DNA of 64,000 nt from Anseranas semipalmata (GCA_013399115.1 VXAA01003937.1:17636-81635), one strand, 5' to 3'. Positions 30,905 through 43,300 are shown, counted from the stretch's first letter. Notes: a model not told the origin generated them from the letters alone. Numbers and translations: made by a program.

Positions 30905-31285
30905 AGGGAGGGAAACCTTAAAGAAACCGTATTTATTAGCAGTCCGATCACATTTGGCATATTCTATCACTAAGCGGCCCTGGTACATAGATATTATTCA
31001 CTTAAGTAATCAATCACTGCCAACAAATTACAGGATACAGGGAATGAAATTAGCAAAATGAACTATGGATGTAAAATTCATTTGAAATTCAATTTAGGAG
31101 CAACATTAGCTTTCAATTAGTCTGCCCAACTGTTTGAGCATCATTTTGTCTATCAGATTTTTATATAAATGTAAGTAACCTTTGCTGTTAAATTGTTGTT
31201 GATTTCATTGATATAATTATTATGCGGCTCCTAATATTTTGCTTGGATGACATCTCGTTAGCTGGTGGCTTCCAATTAGGGAAAC
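30905..31285. other. AT-rich candidate conserved element C
   Basis: About 380 bases with many TAAT/ATTA cores, paired sites (CAATTAGTCTG, TTAAGTAATCAATCA) and a sharp border to GC-rich sequence at about 31.29 kb. No coding potential. The best enhancer candidate by composition in this interval. Confidence 0.4.
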
Positions 31286-32307
31286 CAAGGCCGGCGGTGA
31301 CTTCTGGGCATTCCGGTTCCTGTCTCTGGCGGGGCAGGGAGGGGGACGCGCGTGGGGACGGCCGGTGTGGGGGGCACAGGGCTGCGGCCGGTGCACGGGG
31401 CTGGGGTGGGGGCATCCCGCTGGGATTTAGCATCCCTGGCTCGTTCCGTGGCTCTGCCCCGTGCCGCCAACACCGGTCGCTTGGGCAGGGTTTTCCCAGC
31501 CAGCTTTCTGCTCTGGGCAGATTCTGCCCTGCAAAACTTGAGCCAAAAATGGTTCTGGAACGCGTGTTGAGACGAGGCAGAAAACAGCAGCGCCAGCTTG
31601 TTCGGTCGGGGATTTTCCATGCTCTGGAGCCTGGAGTTGGGTTTCGAAATTTTGCCCGTGGAGGGGACATGAGGTGCCCAGGACGCTGGCCCAGAGCTGG
31701 GGGGCTGCAGGGCTGTGGGGTCGGGGTGGCCGCGGGGCTGGAGCCGGCTCCGTCCTGGGGTGCAGAGGCAGCAGAGGCAGCGGGCAGGCAGCGGCCGGCG
31801 GCGTGACGAGGATTTCAAATTAGGGCGGCAGCACCCAGAGTCTGCTCGGGTGCAGCTGGAGGGGCTGAGACCAGCCCCATCCCGGTTCTTTGCAGCAGCA
31901 TGGGCGGGCAGTGGAGTGTGGAGGGTTTGGTGGTGCTGGAAGGGCACCGCTGCTTTTTGTGCTTTCTTCTGCTATTTCCAGCCCCGCAGCCAGCAGGAAG
32001 CGACCTGCGGGGAGCCCTCGGCAGCGTTTGCCCCTGAGCACTGTGGTAAGAGGCGGGTATCTGGGGCTTTTCTTTCTCCTTCCTTCCCATATTGCTGATG
32101 CAAAAATAGTTTTGCCCCCGAGGGGCGGCATGGCGCGGTGAGGCCCTGGCGTGCCGGTCCCAGCCTGGCCACGAGTGTCCTCACTCAGAATTAAATCAAG
32201 TTCTTATTATTCAAAACGTTTTTCGGTGGTGATCTACTGGCGAGACAGGGTCAGTCCTGGGCCGGTCAGGGGCACAGGACCCAGGGTGATGACAGAGATG
32301 GGGCCCG

Positions 32308-32350
32308 GCACGTTCACCGCAGCCCCGCACGTTCACCGCAGCCCCGCACG
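32308..32350. repeat. 19-bp tandem repeat, 2.3 copies
   Basis: The unit GCACGTTCACCGCAGCCCC is repeated exactly at 32308-32326 and 32327-32345, with five bases of a third copy. Confidence 0.9.
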
Positions 32351-33252
32351 CATCCCGGAGGGACACGGGAGCTCCGGCTGGGTACCAGTGTCCGGGGATC
32401 AAACGAGCTCTGGCAAGCCAGCAGATTTCACGTTATCGCTGCTCTTCTTTCGTCATTTACCTGACAGGGTACGAAGCTCACGAGCATCGGGGTGGCTCAA
32501 TCCGCAGTAGGAGAGGGCGGGGAGGAGGAGGAGGGATGGATGACACGGGCTTTCCCTCTGCACCTCAGCCAGCAGCCTGGAACGTTCGTGAAACCCGCTG
32601 TTACCGGGACGTCGGATTGTCCCTCGTTACTGGGACGTCACCTAATTGGCTGATGGGCGATAACGATCTCCTGTGAGCAGCGGTGACGGTGCCTCCCCCT
32701 TCCTTCTTCCCGCACCCCAGAACCCAAGGCTGCCGATGCTGCCCGCCACAGCACGGTTTTGGTGGGGGTTAATGTTGGGGGTCCCCCCTCTGCCATTTTG
32801 GCAGCACAAAGCCCGACAGACCGCCGTCCGTCGGTCCGCACCTGCCGTCGCCTCCCAAAAGCACCACGGTGGAAAGCCCGCGTGGATTCAACAAGAAGCA
32901 AGCATGCCGGATGAGTTAATTAAAGAGCAATAACTCCTCGCAGGCTCATTATGTGCAGCCACCACCTCTGAAACATGCGGGGGGCATGCCCTAAGGTGTC
33001 CTGCACCCGCTTGATGAGGAGGGTGAGGAGGGGCGGCCGCCGGGCTCGTTGCAAGGCGCGGGTCGGGGCGAGAGCCATCAGCCCCGTGCCTGGCACTGAC
33101 TGCCCAGCCCTCGTTTTTCCCCCTGAAAGAGAAATGTCATTGGCAGTCGCTTAATTCCCACGGGTTATTTTTAGCAGACACAACTTTCCCCCCTTCAGCT
33201 GTATGGATTTTCACGAGGTTGTAAATCAAGCGAATATCTGATATATACGCCT

Positions 33253-33312
33253 AATTCTGCTCCTATTGAAGTCGATGGAAATTTTTCCATTGACGTCAGC
33301 GGGAGCAGGATT
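33253..33312. repeat. old palindromic interspersed repeat
   Basis: Two arms read ATTCTGCTCCTATTGAAGTC and, on the opposite strand, ATCCTGCTCCCGCTGACGTC, with about 22 of 29 positions pairing around a short A/T centre. I recall the consensus (CTGCTCCCATTGAAGTCAATGG and its mirror) as a common element of turtles, crocodiles and birds. The family name I cannot give with certainty. Confidence 0.6.
33291..33298. promoter_or_regulatory. perfect CRE palindrome TGACGTCA
   Basis: Full eight-base cAMP response element lying in the right arm of the palindromic repeat, where the repeat consensus would be TGACTTCA. A single change would have created the site. Confidence 0.5.
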
Positions 33313-35742
33313 GATCTCTGTGCGTGTACCATTTGTTCCTGAGGTTTTAAGAATTCATTTCCTTCCTCCATTGCCAAAGACAGATAGCAGCAGTGGAGGT
33401 AGAGGAGTCATCTAATAACCACATATTAATACATGAATCATCAGCTTAGGGCCCAGTTTGGGAGAAGTCTGAGAGGGGAATAACGGAGCTTGATATTGGG
33501 CTGTCTGAAATAAAGGATTTTGCAGGCGGAGCGCAGCAGCTAATCTGGAACAAGATAATAATTGCAATGTAAATTTTTACACTAGCATCAGGACCACATC
33601 TTTTAAGCTCTATTTAAATGCATTACGGTACGGGGCCTCTGCTTAAACCCTTTACCCTGTATTGGAACGAGAGCATCCATGATATTTCTTTACAATGCGC
33701 TTTGAGGACAACATTTACTTTTAGGTGGGCTCCTAACACAGCCCTTAAACAATGAAGAACGGTTCCTGGAAGAAAGGGAGAGCGAAAACCACGCATTTCC
33801 ATCCTGAATTACCCCTCCTGCATGCAGGGAAAGCTTGGGAAGCGGCACGGAGCCTCGCCGTGCTCCCTCCGCTCCCTCCTCGCAGCAACCTGCCCCAAGC
33901 AGAGCCACCCCCGCACCCCCGTGGGTCCGAGGACCCCCATATGCGGGATTGCTTCGAAGGACGGGCATCTGCACCAGGGTCATGGATTGACATCTCCGCC
34001 CGCCCGCGTGGGTCTGACGTGGCTCCCCTGCTCCTGCCGCCCCTGGCTGCTCCGTTTTGTGGGCACCTCGTTACTGTTGCGTTTTAATGAAGGAACCTGC
34101 CATTTTTTTCATTTAACGATACCGCCAGTGCAGCACTTCAAGAACTTCTTCCATGAAAGCAGATAAATATAAAGATGTGTTCTGCGCGACCTGCTCCGTT
34201 CGCCAAAGTATGTGAAGGCATCGGTGCGATTCTGAACTCATTTGCAATTGAAATTTCTGGAAGTGCCAGGCTGCGCTGGCTCAGGTTGCAGGAACCCTGC
34301 GCGCACAAAGAGGAGAAGCGAAAAGCAATAACCTTCCATTATCTTAAAATCTCTTTGTATTTTACCCCGTGATTTTGTTTTCACAGCGTGTGACAAATAA
34401 GACTAACGAAGAACTTAGACAAAGGAGCGGTGCGCGCGTGCGTTTGCCTCACCATGGAAACAATCTTTGGGCCCGTTCTGGTACGGGTGTTCCTTGCAAA
34501 GCCAACATCCGAGGGGCCCCCACGAACAGCTCGTGCAATGTAACAGGAGCTCAGCACCCAGTTCTGCACCTTTTCTGGACTTTCCTGCTTGCTTAAGCAC
34601 CACCCGGGGATGCCCGGGGCGAGGCGCACGCGCCCCGTCCCCTGGTGCTTGGTGCGGCCGGGGTGGCCGCGTGCCGTGCGGCGCTGCTGGGGCTTGCTCG
34701 TGTTTGTGCGAGAGTTACAAGGGCCGAGGACGCGCCTTGCAGCCGCGGGGTAAAGCGGCGAAGGCCTCGTGGCGATGCTGAGCTCTCGCCTGTTGTAAAT
34801 ACCTTCCCGGGTCTGCTCACGAGTAACGAAGATGACGCTCTCATTAAGACGCTTGCTGAGTGTCTTCTTACCTGGTTAACGTAAAATCGGTGAAAGCTCA
34901 ACCCACCATTCCCAGCCGGAGCTCACTAAGCTGTGTTTTAGCCCCGGGAGTTTGTGGGGCTCTGCAGGACCCGGGTGCGAGCTGGGCTGGCAGGGTCGGT
35001 CCCGCCGCGTGGCCCCACATGTTTATTTGGAGCCGGTGGCTGTGCTTGGAGGGAAGTTGGCAAAATGCAAACAAGGGTTTTGCAAGAAGCAGCGTGCAAG
35101 GTTGTGCAAGAGGTCACAGCAGGCCGACCCAGGCAGGGTACAGCCTTTGGACAGCCGAGTGCAGTTGCACAAAGCAAAGCGATTCCACAGGAGCTGCTGA
35201 CAAAAGCTGAAAGTAGCTAACGGGAAACTCAGCAACTGTCCCCAAAACAGGGGTGGGGAGCTTCAGTTCTGGAGAGAGTGCCTGGATGCCTGCGGGAGCA
35301 CAGGGGGAGTTCTCCGAGCAGGACGGCAGCACACGAGGGAACACATTATCTAAACTTGCACCAAACACGTAAGGAGATTTTGGCATGCTGAATAGAAACA
35401 GGTAATGTTTAGTTCATGTGGTATAGGATTGCTTTTACTTCAAGAGAGAACTAGAAAAGAAAACTTGTAAAAGGTTAAGTTTGCAATTGTGCAGGCAATG
35501 GGGACGATCCCATGGCTGCAAACACTCCCAGGTCTTAATGAGAGCTCACACCCTGAAAGGACAGGAGCCTGGGAAGCTGGGAGACCCCTGCTGCTCCAGG
35601 GCACAATATAGACAAAAAGTGCCAGCTCCCCAGCAGGAAAACGAACGCCCTACTATCGATAAACAGTCTTCCAGACTGTTAAAAAAACTTGCAGATTAGT
35701 TTAATAAAGACAAAATAAAGTCAAAGTAGAGCAGAATGCCTG

Positions 35743-36618
35743 NNNNNNNNNNNNNNNNNNNNNNNNNNNNNNNNNNNNNNNNNNNNNNNNNNNNNNNNNN
35801 NNNNNNNNNNNNNNNNNNNNNNNNNNNNNNNNNNNNNNNNNNNNNNNNNNNNNNNNNNNNNNNNNNNNNNNNNNNNNNNNNNNNNNNNNNNNNNNNNNNN
35901 NNNNNNNNNNNNNNNNNNNNNNNNNNNNNNNNNNNNNNNNNNNNNNNNNNNNNNNNNNNNNNNNNNNNNNNNNNNNNNNNNNNNNNNNNNNNNNNNNNNN
36001 NNNNNNNNNNNNNNNNNNNNNNNNNNNNNNNNNNNNNNNNNNNNNNNNNNNNNNNNNNNNNNNNNNNNNNNNNNNNNNNNNNNNNNNNNNNNNNNNNNNN
36101 NNNNNNNNNNNNNNNNNNNNNNNNNNNNNNNNNNNNNNNNNNNNNNNNNNNNNNNNNNNNNNNNNNNNNNNNNNNNNNNNNNNNNNNNNNNNNNNNNNNN
36201 NNNNNNNNNNNNNNNNNNNNNNNNNNNNNNNNNNNNNNNNNNNNNNNNNNNNNNNNNNNNNNNNNNNNNNNNNNNNNNNNNNNNNNNNNNNNNNNNNNNN
36301 NNNNNNNNNNNNNNNNNNNNNNNNNNNNNNNNNNNNNNNNNNNNNNNNNNNNNNNNNNNNNNNNNNNNNNNNNNNNNNNNNNNNNNNNNNNNNNNNNNNN
36401 NNNNNNNNNNNNNNNNNNNNNNNNNNNNNNNNNNNNNNNNNNNNNNNNNNNNNNNNNNNNNNNNNNNNNNNNNNNNNNNNNNNNNNNNNNNNNNNNNNNN
36501 NNNNNNNNNNNNNNNNNNNNNNNNNNNNNNNNNNNNNNNNNNNNNNNNNNNNNNNNNNNNNNNNNNNNNNNNNNNNNNNNNNNNNNNNNNNNNNNNNNNN
36601 NNNNNNNNNNNNNNNNNN
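35743..36618. other. assembly gap (876 N)
   Basis: Run of N. It immediately precedes strongly CpG-rich sequence, so the missing part is probably the GC-rich core of a CpG-island promoter that failed to sequence. Confidence 1.
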
Positions 36619-36977
36619 TGCGCCCGCCTCGGCGCGCTCTGCCGTTCTTGGACGCCCCGCGGGGAGCTCCCGGCGCGCCGCGCTGTGTCGAACCGGGCTC
36701 TGAACCCGCTCCTGGCGCGGGGGAAGAGTCGGCGCGGGGTGCGTGGGCTTTGCCAGGAGGGCCGCGGCACAGCGGTGTTGTGCTGGGGAGGCGGTGGCGG
36801 CAGCAGGCACCCTCCGCACCTGGGTTTGGTTCAGGGAGACGCGGCCTGTGGGCTCGGCGTTTTGCGTTCTGGAATTAGCACCGGCGTCAGGAGGAGAAAA
36901 GCCTGCTCGGTGTGCCCTCTGGGGAGGGGAAGCTGAAGTGATACCCGTTGTTCCTGTAGGAGCTAGCCCCGGTGCAG
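36619..36977 (+). promoter_or_regulatory. CpG island edge with candidate non-coding first exon
   Basis: CG-dense sequence directly after the gap, ending at a full-consensus donor CAG|GTGAGTA at 36978. This has the look of a housekeeping-gene first exon. In mammals GLCE (heparan sulfate glucuronyl C5-epimerase) follows NOX5 in the same direction and starts with untranslated exons, so GLCE is the natural candidate. None of its coding exons is in the window. Confidence 0.4.
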
Positions 36978-38982
36978 GTGAGTACGCAGACAACGGGGAC
37001 CGTGTGTCCCGGGATCAGCTGCACCGTGTCTTCTCTGGAAGCGCAACGTGCGGGTCGGCTCTTACAGGCCTTGCACGCGAGTTTCTGGAAGATCTCTCCT
37101 AATGAGAGAGGTTTGGGGAAATTTATGGTAAGGCAAAGTTGAGAAAACACAAATAAGATGTGCTTACGCTGTACTTGCAGATAGAGCCGAGTGTCCCTGG
37201 GCCGTTCTGCTTCTGCCCATTTTGAGAATCGCAAGAAGGATGTGGGATAGCATTACTGTGGTGCGAAGGGTTAGCTAATATGTTCTGCCTTTAAGCAAAA
37301 TCTGAATGTTGCAAAGGCAAATATCTTGTAGCTTCCCAGGTAGCGGAAGAGGATTAGTGCACACGCAGGAGTGTGATCTTCCAGTTCTTCCACACGATGC
37401 TTGTTGGCTTCAGGGGAGTGCAACACCTCAGATACAAAAAGTGGTTTTTGTTTTTCCAATTATTAGGAACTTGAGGCATTTGGCTTGTTCCATTAGATGC
37501 AGGACTTGCCGGTACTTAATAGTGCTCCTAGTTAGAGCTGGCCAAGCAAGAAAGGTTTTCAAGGATGTTATGTGCTCCTAAACTTGGCCGGTTATGACAT
37601 GCCTTAACAACATTCAGTATATCTGTGGGGGCTTCTTGCCCTACTAAGATATTCTTTGGCACGGTTGTGAAATCTGGGTGAAATATTACACTTGATGTTT
37701 ATTTAAAGGCACTGTTTTCACTTCAGAGACCGACTAAGCCTTCTGATACAGGTGCTGATCGATACATATAATTGAGGCCAAAGGCATCTCGGTTGTCCAG
37801 GTGCTCTTTGTACCTGTTATTTTAAAAAAAAAAAAAAAAAGTGACTCCTTTCTTTCCAAGATGAGGCATAACTTCCACAGCTATCTCATGCCTGTGCTTT
37901 TCAGTTGTGTTAAGTCTTGGCAATGTACATGTCAGTGTTTGTGGCAGATGTTTCTGATTTAAACTTATAAAACTCAGGTGGGAACAATGCATCCTAAATT
38001 CACAGAGCCAATTTGCAATGCCACCTTCACCTGGCCTGGCCGCCCCAGCTGGTGGAGTGGCTTTTGACACGGTGCTCTAATAAGGTAGGAAGACTCCTTT
38101 GATAAAGGAAGCACTGGCACTTACCTCTCCAGGGGGCACGCGGGGAAGTTCTTAAACTTCTCAGCAGGTGATAATGTCACTGTCTGCGCTGGGGATGGCA
38201 GCAATTTCTGTTTTTTTCACATAATCAGTAGAAGTATCCTAAAGCACCGCCTGGAGGAGGCTGCCCCCTTTGTGTCACGCAGTGTGTTACACAGCTAAAA
38301 ATTTGTAGGGACCTGAAATGATTAGTATCTGGCTGGTGGCCCAGAAAGAGGGAAAGCTGGGTCTGGCAGCATTTGACAGTAATTTTCTGTAAGACAAGTG
38401 TCCTTAGCTCTTTCATTGTCCAATTGATTCTTTAACAATAGCACTCCCATTTGTAATGCTGCATCTATAGTGCTGCTCCAGCAGGAAAACCAAGCGGTGA
38501 TCTGGCCACCAGCTAGCGCACGTGCTGCCGTAAACAAGGGGCCTGGGGTGACTGCTTTAGGGGAGTATGCCAAATGTGAAAAAAGTGTAAAAATACTCAA
38601 TGGGAGCAGCGATACTGTTGTAATGTGAGCAGGTGACAGTCAAAATGCTTTACTCGGAGGTGGAACTGCGCTTTGATGTTTTTGCCTAATGGCCTTTAGT
38701 GTTTTGCTTCTCTCTTTTCAGGATCTCTCCTCCTCTGGTTTAAAAAAAAAAAAAGTTGGATTTCACTGAAGTTGAGTTTAAGTAGCTCTCTTTCTCTGAA
38801 CGTTTAATAGAGCCAAAAGATTAAAAGGCAACTACTTGCGGTGTTTCTTAAACTGGTTACGTTACTGCTGGGGTCTGTTTTTAATGAACTGGCATTCGTG
38901 TCTGAAGCAGTGAAAACTTCAAGGTCTGATTTCTGCTGGTTTTCAAAGCAAGTTGACTCATCAGTTCGGTCTTGTGCTGCAG
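36978..38982. other. non-coding, possible intron
   Basis: Ordinary mixed sequence with a poly-A run at 37823-37840. Minus-strand open frames at about 37271-37459 and 38225-38600 are not recognisable as any family. Confidence 0.4.
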
Positions 38983-39029
38983 GCCTAAAATGTCGGAAGA
39001 TGTTCCCGTTTTTACAATATTAGTATCTG
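38983..39029 (+). other. exon-like segment with ATG
   Basis: Acceptor GTGCTGCAG, then a short leader and ATG at 38990 (AAAATGT context), 13 codons MSEDVPVFTILVS plus one base, and donor G|GTGACA. The phase-1 end fits the segment at 40224. No family recognised; may be chance or a 5'-UTR exon. Confidence 0.2.
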
Positions 39030-39804
39030 GTGACACCCCCCCACCCGTGCAGCCTCGCGCCCTGCCGCTGTTCGGCCCCGAGCGCCTGCTCCTTGCCATG
39101 TCCTTCCTTCCAGGCCGCTCCTGCAGCTTCTCCTCCCTGCTTCCTCCTCCCTGCTCTCGGCAGCACCGGAGCGAGGAGCGTCCTCGCTGCGCGATGGCAC
39201 GGCCGGGTCCTTCCTCGCCTCCTGACCCGGCCTCGTGCCGCCCCGGTGCCAGCCCGCGGTCTGAGCGGAGCCGGGCAGTACCTGGGAATGGTCGAGCTGA
39301 CATTCGGCGGTTTGCTGGACAACCCTGCGTGGCTTCTGAGCTGTGTTTTAAATGGTAAATATTGGATGTGAGGTGTTGGAGGTGGCAGATGAAATGCATG
39401 GTAATGAGATCCTTCTGAAGAAAGCTCACTGCTAATTCCAAAGGAAACGAGCTTTTAATTAGTGTCTTATCTCAAGTATGCCACCTTTTCTTTTTTTACT
39501 CACTTACATTGCTCGTATTATTAGAGTTAAAGATCAGCTGGTGTCCCCTGATATGGGAACCAGTTGGTTGATGTCGCTTTATAGAATCTGATTTACAAAC
39601 TCCTGATTACACATGCCTTGGTGATCACGCAGTAAATTGGTTTGGTGATGTTTTCTGGAGTTTGAAATTACCGTTGTCTGCAGTCCTATTTTGGATACAC
39701 AAAGGTGGCTTTTCACATGTTCTTTCTGTAAATTTACCTGCAGGTGAGGGAAAATCTTAGTAAACGTGACAAGTCATCAGGTTATGGCGCTGATCTCTGC
39801 TCTC

Positions 39805-39982
39805 TGGTGGCAGCGACAGGACCCGAGGGAACGGCATGGAGCTGTGACGGGAGGGTCAGGCTGGGTGTAGGGAAAGGTTCTTCACCGAGAGGTGGTCGGG
39901 CCCTGGGACAGGCTCCCCGGGGACGTGGTCACGGCACCGAGCCTGCCGGAGTTCAAGGAGCATTTGGGCAGTGCTGTCAGTT
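39805..39982 (+). mobile_element. CR1 LINE fragment (3' region, sense)
   Basis: Contains the characteristic CR1 words GGAACGGCATGGAGCTGTG, AAGGTTCTTCACCGAGAGG, ACAGGCTCCCCGGGGACGTG and CACGGCACCGAGCCTG followed by GAGTTCAAGGAGCATTTGG. It is truncated at both ends and lacks the terminal ATTCTATGAT-type repeat. Confidence 0.9.
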
Positions 39983-40223
39983 TAGCTTCTTAAGCGGCTT
40001 TGGTCAAGCCTGATGTTTTCTGTCCTGCTTCTTGCCTTGGAAGATGAAGTCTGTTACAGGGGATTGCGGCTTTTTTGTCCCTTGCAGGTGCTTGGGATTT
40101 CAGTTTGTGCGCTTTGAGAAGCCTTCTGAAAAGGCAAATTTGATAGGAGAGTCCCTGAACTGTTCCAGTACAGGAAACGTGGCTGTTGTGTGTTTTTTTT
40201 TTTGTCTTTTTAATTGCATTAAG

Positions 40224-40384
40224 GTATGCAGGAAATTCCAGAAAGCCCTGAAACAAAAGAACGGATTTATCAGGAGCTCTTGCAGCCACTGAGGCACCAG
40301 AGCCTCGTTTGGAGGCGAAAATTCAGGATTTTTATTCGCACTTCTCGATCTTCTTGGAGATACCGCGGGGCAACTTCACCTTTG
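40224..40384 (+). other. exon-like segment, 53 open codons
   Basis: A long T-rich tract and AG precede it, and a good donor TTG|GTAAGC follows. The one frame open throughout reads from GMQEIPESPETKERIYQELL. It is phase-compatible with the ATG segment at 38983-39029. No known family matches. The later part is basic and low in conserved-looking residues, so a 5'-UTR exon or chance is as likely. Confidence 0.22.
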
Positions 40385-43300
40385 GTAAGCGTGTCTGGAG
40401 GTTGTAAAGGCAGCTGTGTTCCTCTTAGACTTTGGTTTCTGTGCTCAACGCGCAATGATTTCCCAGGCGTTTCCTGGGCGTGCTTCTCCTAAAGAAGTGC
40501 TTTTGGTCTTTTCCTTCTTTTGCTGCACCCTGGTGTGGGTGGGGGTCCTTGGGGAGCCCCAAAGACATCCTCTGCCCCCTGCAGCGCTGGGCTCGGGGCG
40601 GCAAACGGAGCCCTGTGCGAACAGAAGAAAGCGGGGGGCAGCTGATCTCCTGGCAAGGGGCGCAGCGCTGCTGTCATCAGCGGGCGTTGTGTAGGTGCTA
40701 CCCTGCGGCTTTTTCCCCATTCCAACTATTTCATGGAAGAATCCGAAGGATTTTGATAGAAAAAAGGAAATCTAAGTATGAACAGAATGAACTTACTTTA
40801 CAAGTTGTTTTATTTGATGAGTGTTGGAATTTCATCTAGAAATCTCAACAGTACCGGAATGTGCGTTGAATTCATTCCTGCAGAAAAACCCGGGAAGAAA
40901 TATGGGTGCTTTCTCTCGGTCAGTCGAAATGGGCAAATGTAAGCCAAACGTTCAACCCTGCTTCGTTAGCAGCACGGTAATGGGGTTGCAGCCTTTGGTG
41001 TGTCCGGGCTGCACAGGTAAATAAACGTCTTCACAAATCGCGCCCCACCGCTGCGGTTCTGGGGCTCCTGGGTGTGCTGGACCTGAGGCTTCCAGGCCAG
41101 GCTTCCAGCCCCAGGGGTTGGCGTCTCCGTTTAATTTTTGAATTCTCTTGGGATATACCTCTTTTTTTTTTTTTTTAATATAGAGTTGTTTCAAGTAACC
41201 TTTACGCAGTGTTTGATTTTTACTTTTTTTGGCATCCGTATTTCTCCTTAAAAGCTGTTGCTTTGCATTGTGCAGTTTGATGTTATGTGAGCTGACTAGA
41301 TGCTGTTTTGACTGAATGAAGAATGATGGAGGGCTGTTGGCTTACTTTTTTTTTCCTCATGGATTGTTTTGAGCAGCATTGAAATAGATGTAAGGATTAA
41401 TTGTTAAATTGCTTATTGAGCTGACTACCTAAGAACATAGTTTGTATTTGCAACCAGTTGTCATAAATGGGCAAAGCATTGTTAATGAGTTGACCTGGAT
41501 GTGTTTAATTAACGAGCATTTCATGACTTTAGAGATGTCGTACATCTATACGGAAGCGTTTCTCAAATCAACGAACTCATCTGAAAATTGCATTTTAGCT
41601 TGTGGTTTTAATGGAGGGGGGCTTTGGAATTATTTTTTGTCTCTGTCAGTTGGATTTATGTTTATGCTTTCTAATAGGCAGAAAAACTTCCTTTAGCGTG
41701 TAATGTTAAAAGCAATGACTTTGATTTTTGGGAAGTTGACAAACATAAACTTCTTCAAGTCATAGCTCAAGCTGTCCTGTTTAAAAGGTGCTTGAATATG
41801 AAGCTGTGTACAGAGGGCTGCATGTTATGTTGTCTGAAATTATTTTTTTAAGTTCTTTTTAAAAAAGTTAGTGTTAACTGTTCTGTGTATGTCGAGCCAA
41901 AGGACTGATCAGCTCTCACTGTTTAATGTAGGCTTTCTTAAAAACCTTAAGAAGCTTTCCTCTCCTCGCAGGGCTTTCGGCTGTCTCTCCTCCTACCGAT
42001 AAATGTCAACAGACGAGATCAGAGCATCTTCTGCTGCAGAAGTGATTCTCTGTGGTTTCTCTCACACACCGCTCCTCCGTGTGGTTGGGGAGCCGAAATA
42101 GGTCGCGTGCTTCACGCCGCGAAGCGGGCGAGCCGCTCGGTGACGCGGGGCTGCCGGTGAGAGCCCGTCGGGTTGGGCCCCACGGGGAACCCACGTGCGT
42201 GGGGCTGGGTGCTCGAGGGGGGCCCGTGGCACCCTGACCGCGGAGGCGTGCTGCAGATCACTTCCCCATCTCCTGTGAGGCCCTCCGCCGATTGATAACG
42301 AAAGCATCATGCACAGCGTGAGCAGCACGGTGTTGTTCTGCAGATGAGGATGGTGAAGGAGGAGACATCTGTGGAAGAACAGGCGAGATAGCATAATTTG
42401 TGTGGTTGTGGGTTTTTTTTTAAAATCTATTTTTAAATAGAGTTGTGCACCTCTCTTTCATCTTATTTCTGTGACTGGTTTGGAGTGTTTTATTTTTTTT
42501 TTTTCCCCTCGAATCTGCTCTGGAGCTGCCATACAGGAGGTGAGCTTGGATAAAATCCTGCTCAGACGCCAGCCCCAGAGCGGAGGTGCCGCAGCTCTGC
42601 CCGCGTTCCACCGCGGCAGCCGAGCTCCTCCGCGTGCTAGCGGTTCTCCCGCAGCCGGTATTCTTCCAGAAAAATTTGAATTTCCAAGGAAGTGAAACTG
42701 GCAGCAAAGCTCCTCGCTTCTGGGTGGGTGGCAGGAAGAGCTCCGTCGCGCTCGTCCATATGTTGGTGGTAACTCAAAGCCTCCAGGGCTTTAGGATTAC
42801 CGAATGGTAAATCCCCACGGCCCGGTGAGCCGCTGTGGGGACGCTTCGTGGTGCCCCGGCGGCCGCCCTGCGGATGGAGCCTGCCCCCCGGGGCTGCGCT
42901 CGTGGTTTTTCCGTGATTTTTGGTTTTAAGGTTGTGCCTGGAGCTTTGTGCGAATCCCCCGAGCTCCGGGGTGCGCGGGGAGCCCTCGTCCCCCAGGGAA
43001 GGTAGGGCGGCAATTTTTGAGTATTGTGATTAGTTTATAAATGCCGTCGTTTTGTGGAGGCGCGGTAGATCTGAGTGCTCGATCCAAAGCGACGGGCGGC
43101 TGTTTGCGGGGAAAGCTGGTGCTTCGCAGTAACAAACCCTCTGCAGGGAAGACCTAGAAGTGAGTAGAAAGGATTATTTTTAAGCTTTGCATGTCTGGAG
43201 TCTTTTTTTTTTTTTTTTTCTTTAACATTAAATAGGTTTAGCACAGGAAATCTTGCTGGGTATGTAATGCTTCCAAAAGCCTTGGCAGATGGGTAACTTT

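Larger units (their letters stand above)
33115..33680. other. AT-rich candidate conserved element D
   Basis: About 560 bases of low GC with an old palindromic repeat inside (listed separately), GATAATAATTGCAATG-like words and TAAT cores. Non-coding on all frames. Confidence 0.35.
28281..35742. other. intergenic sequence with regulatory-looking islands
   Basis: No exon with family similarity was recognised on either strand. GC-rich stretches alternate with AT-rich islands listed separately. Long open frames on the minus strand near 29.3-30.0 kb and 30.5-31.9 kb reflect GC richness and the hairpin and have no protein motifs. Confidence 0.5.

Noticed and set aside
37271..38600. Minus-strand open frames that at first suggested a retroviral pol or env remnant
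   Set aside because: No catalytic or zinc-binding motif, no long terminal repeats and no primer-binding site could be found; the similarity was only impressionistic.
40700..40840. Possible further exon reading RIRRILIEKRKSKYEQNELT
   Set aside because: No credible donor, in-frame stop soon after, and no family similarity.
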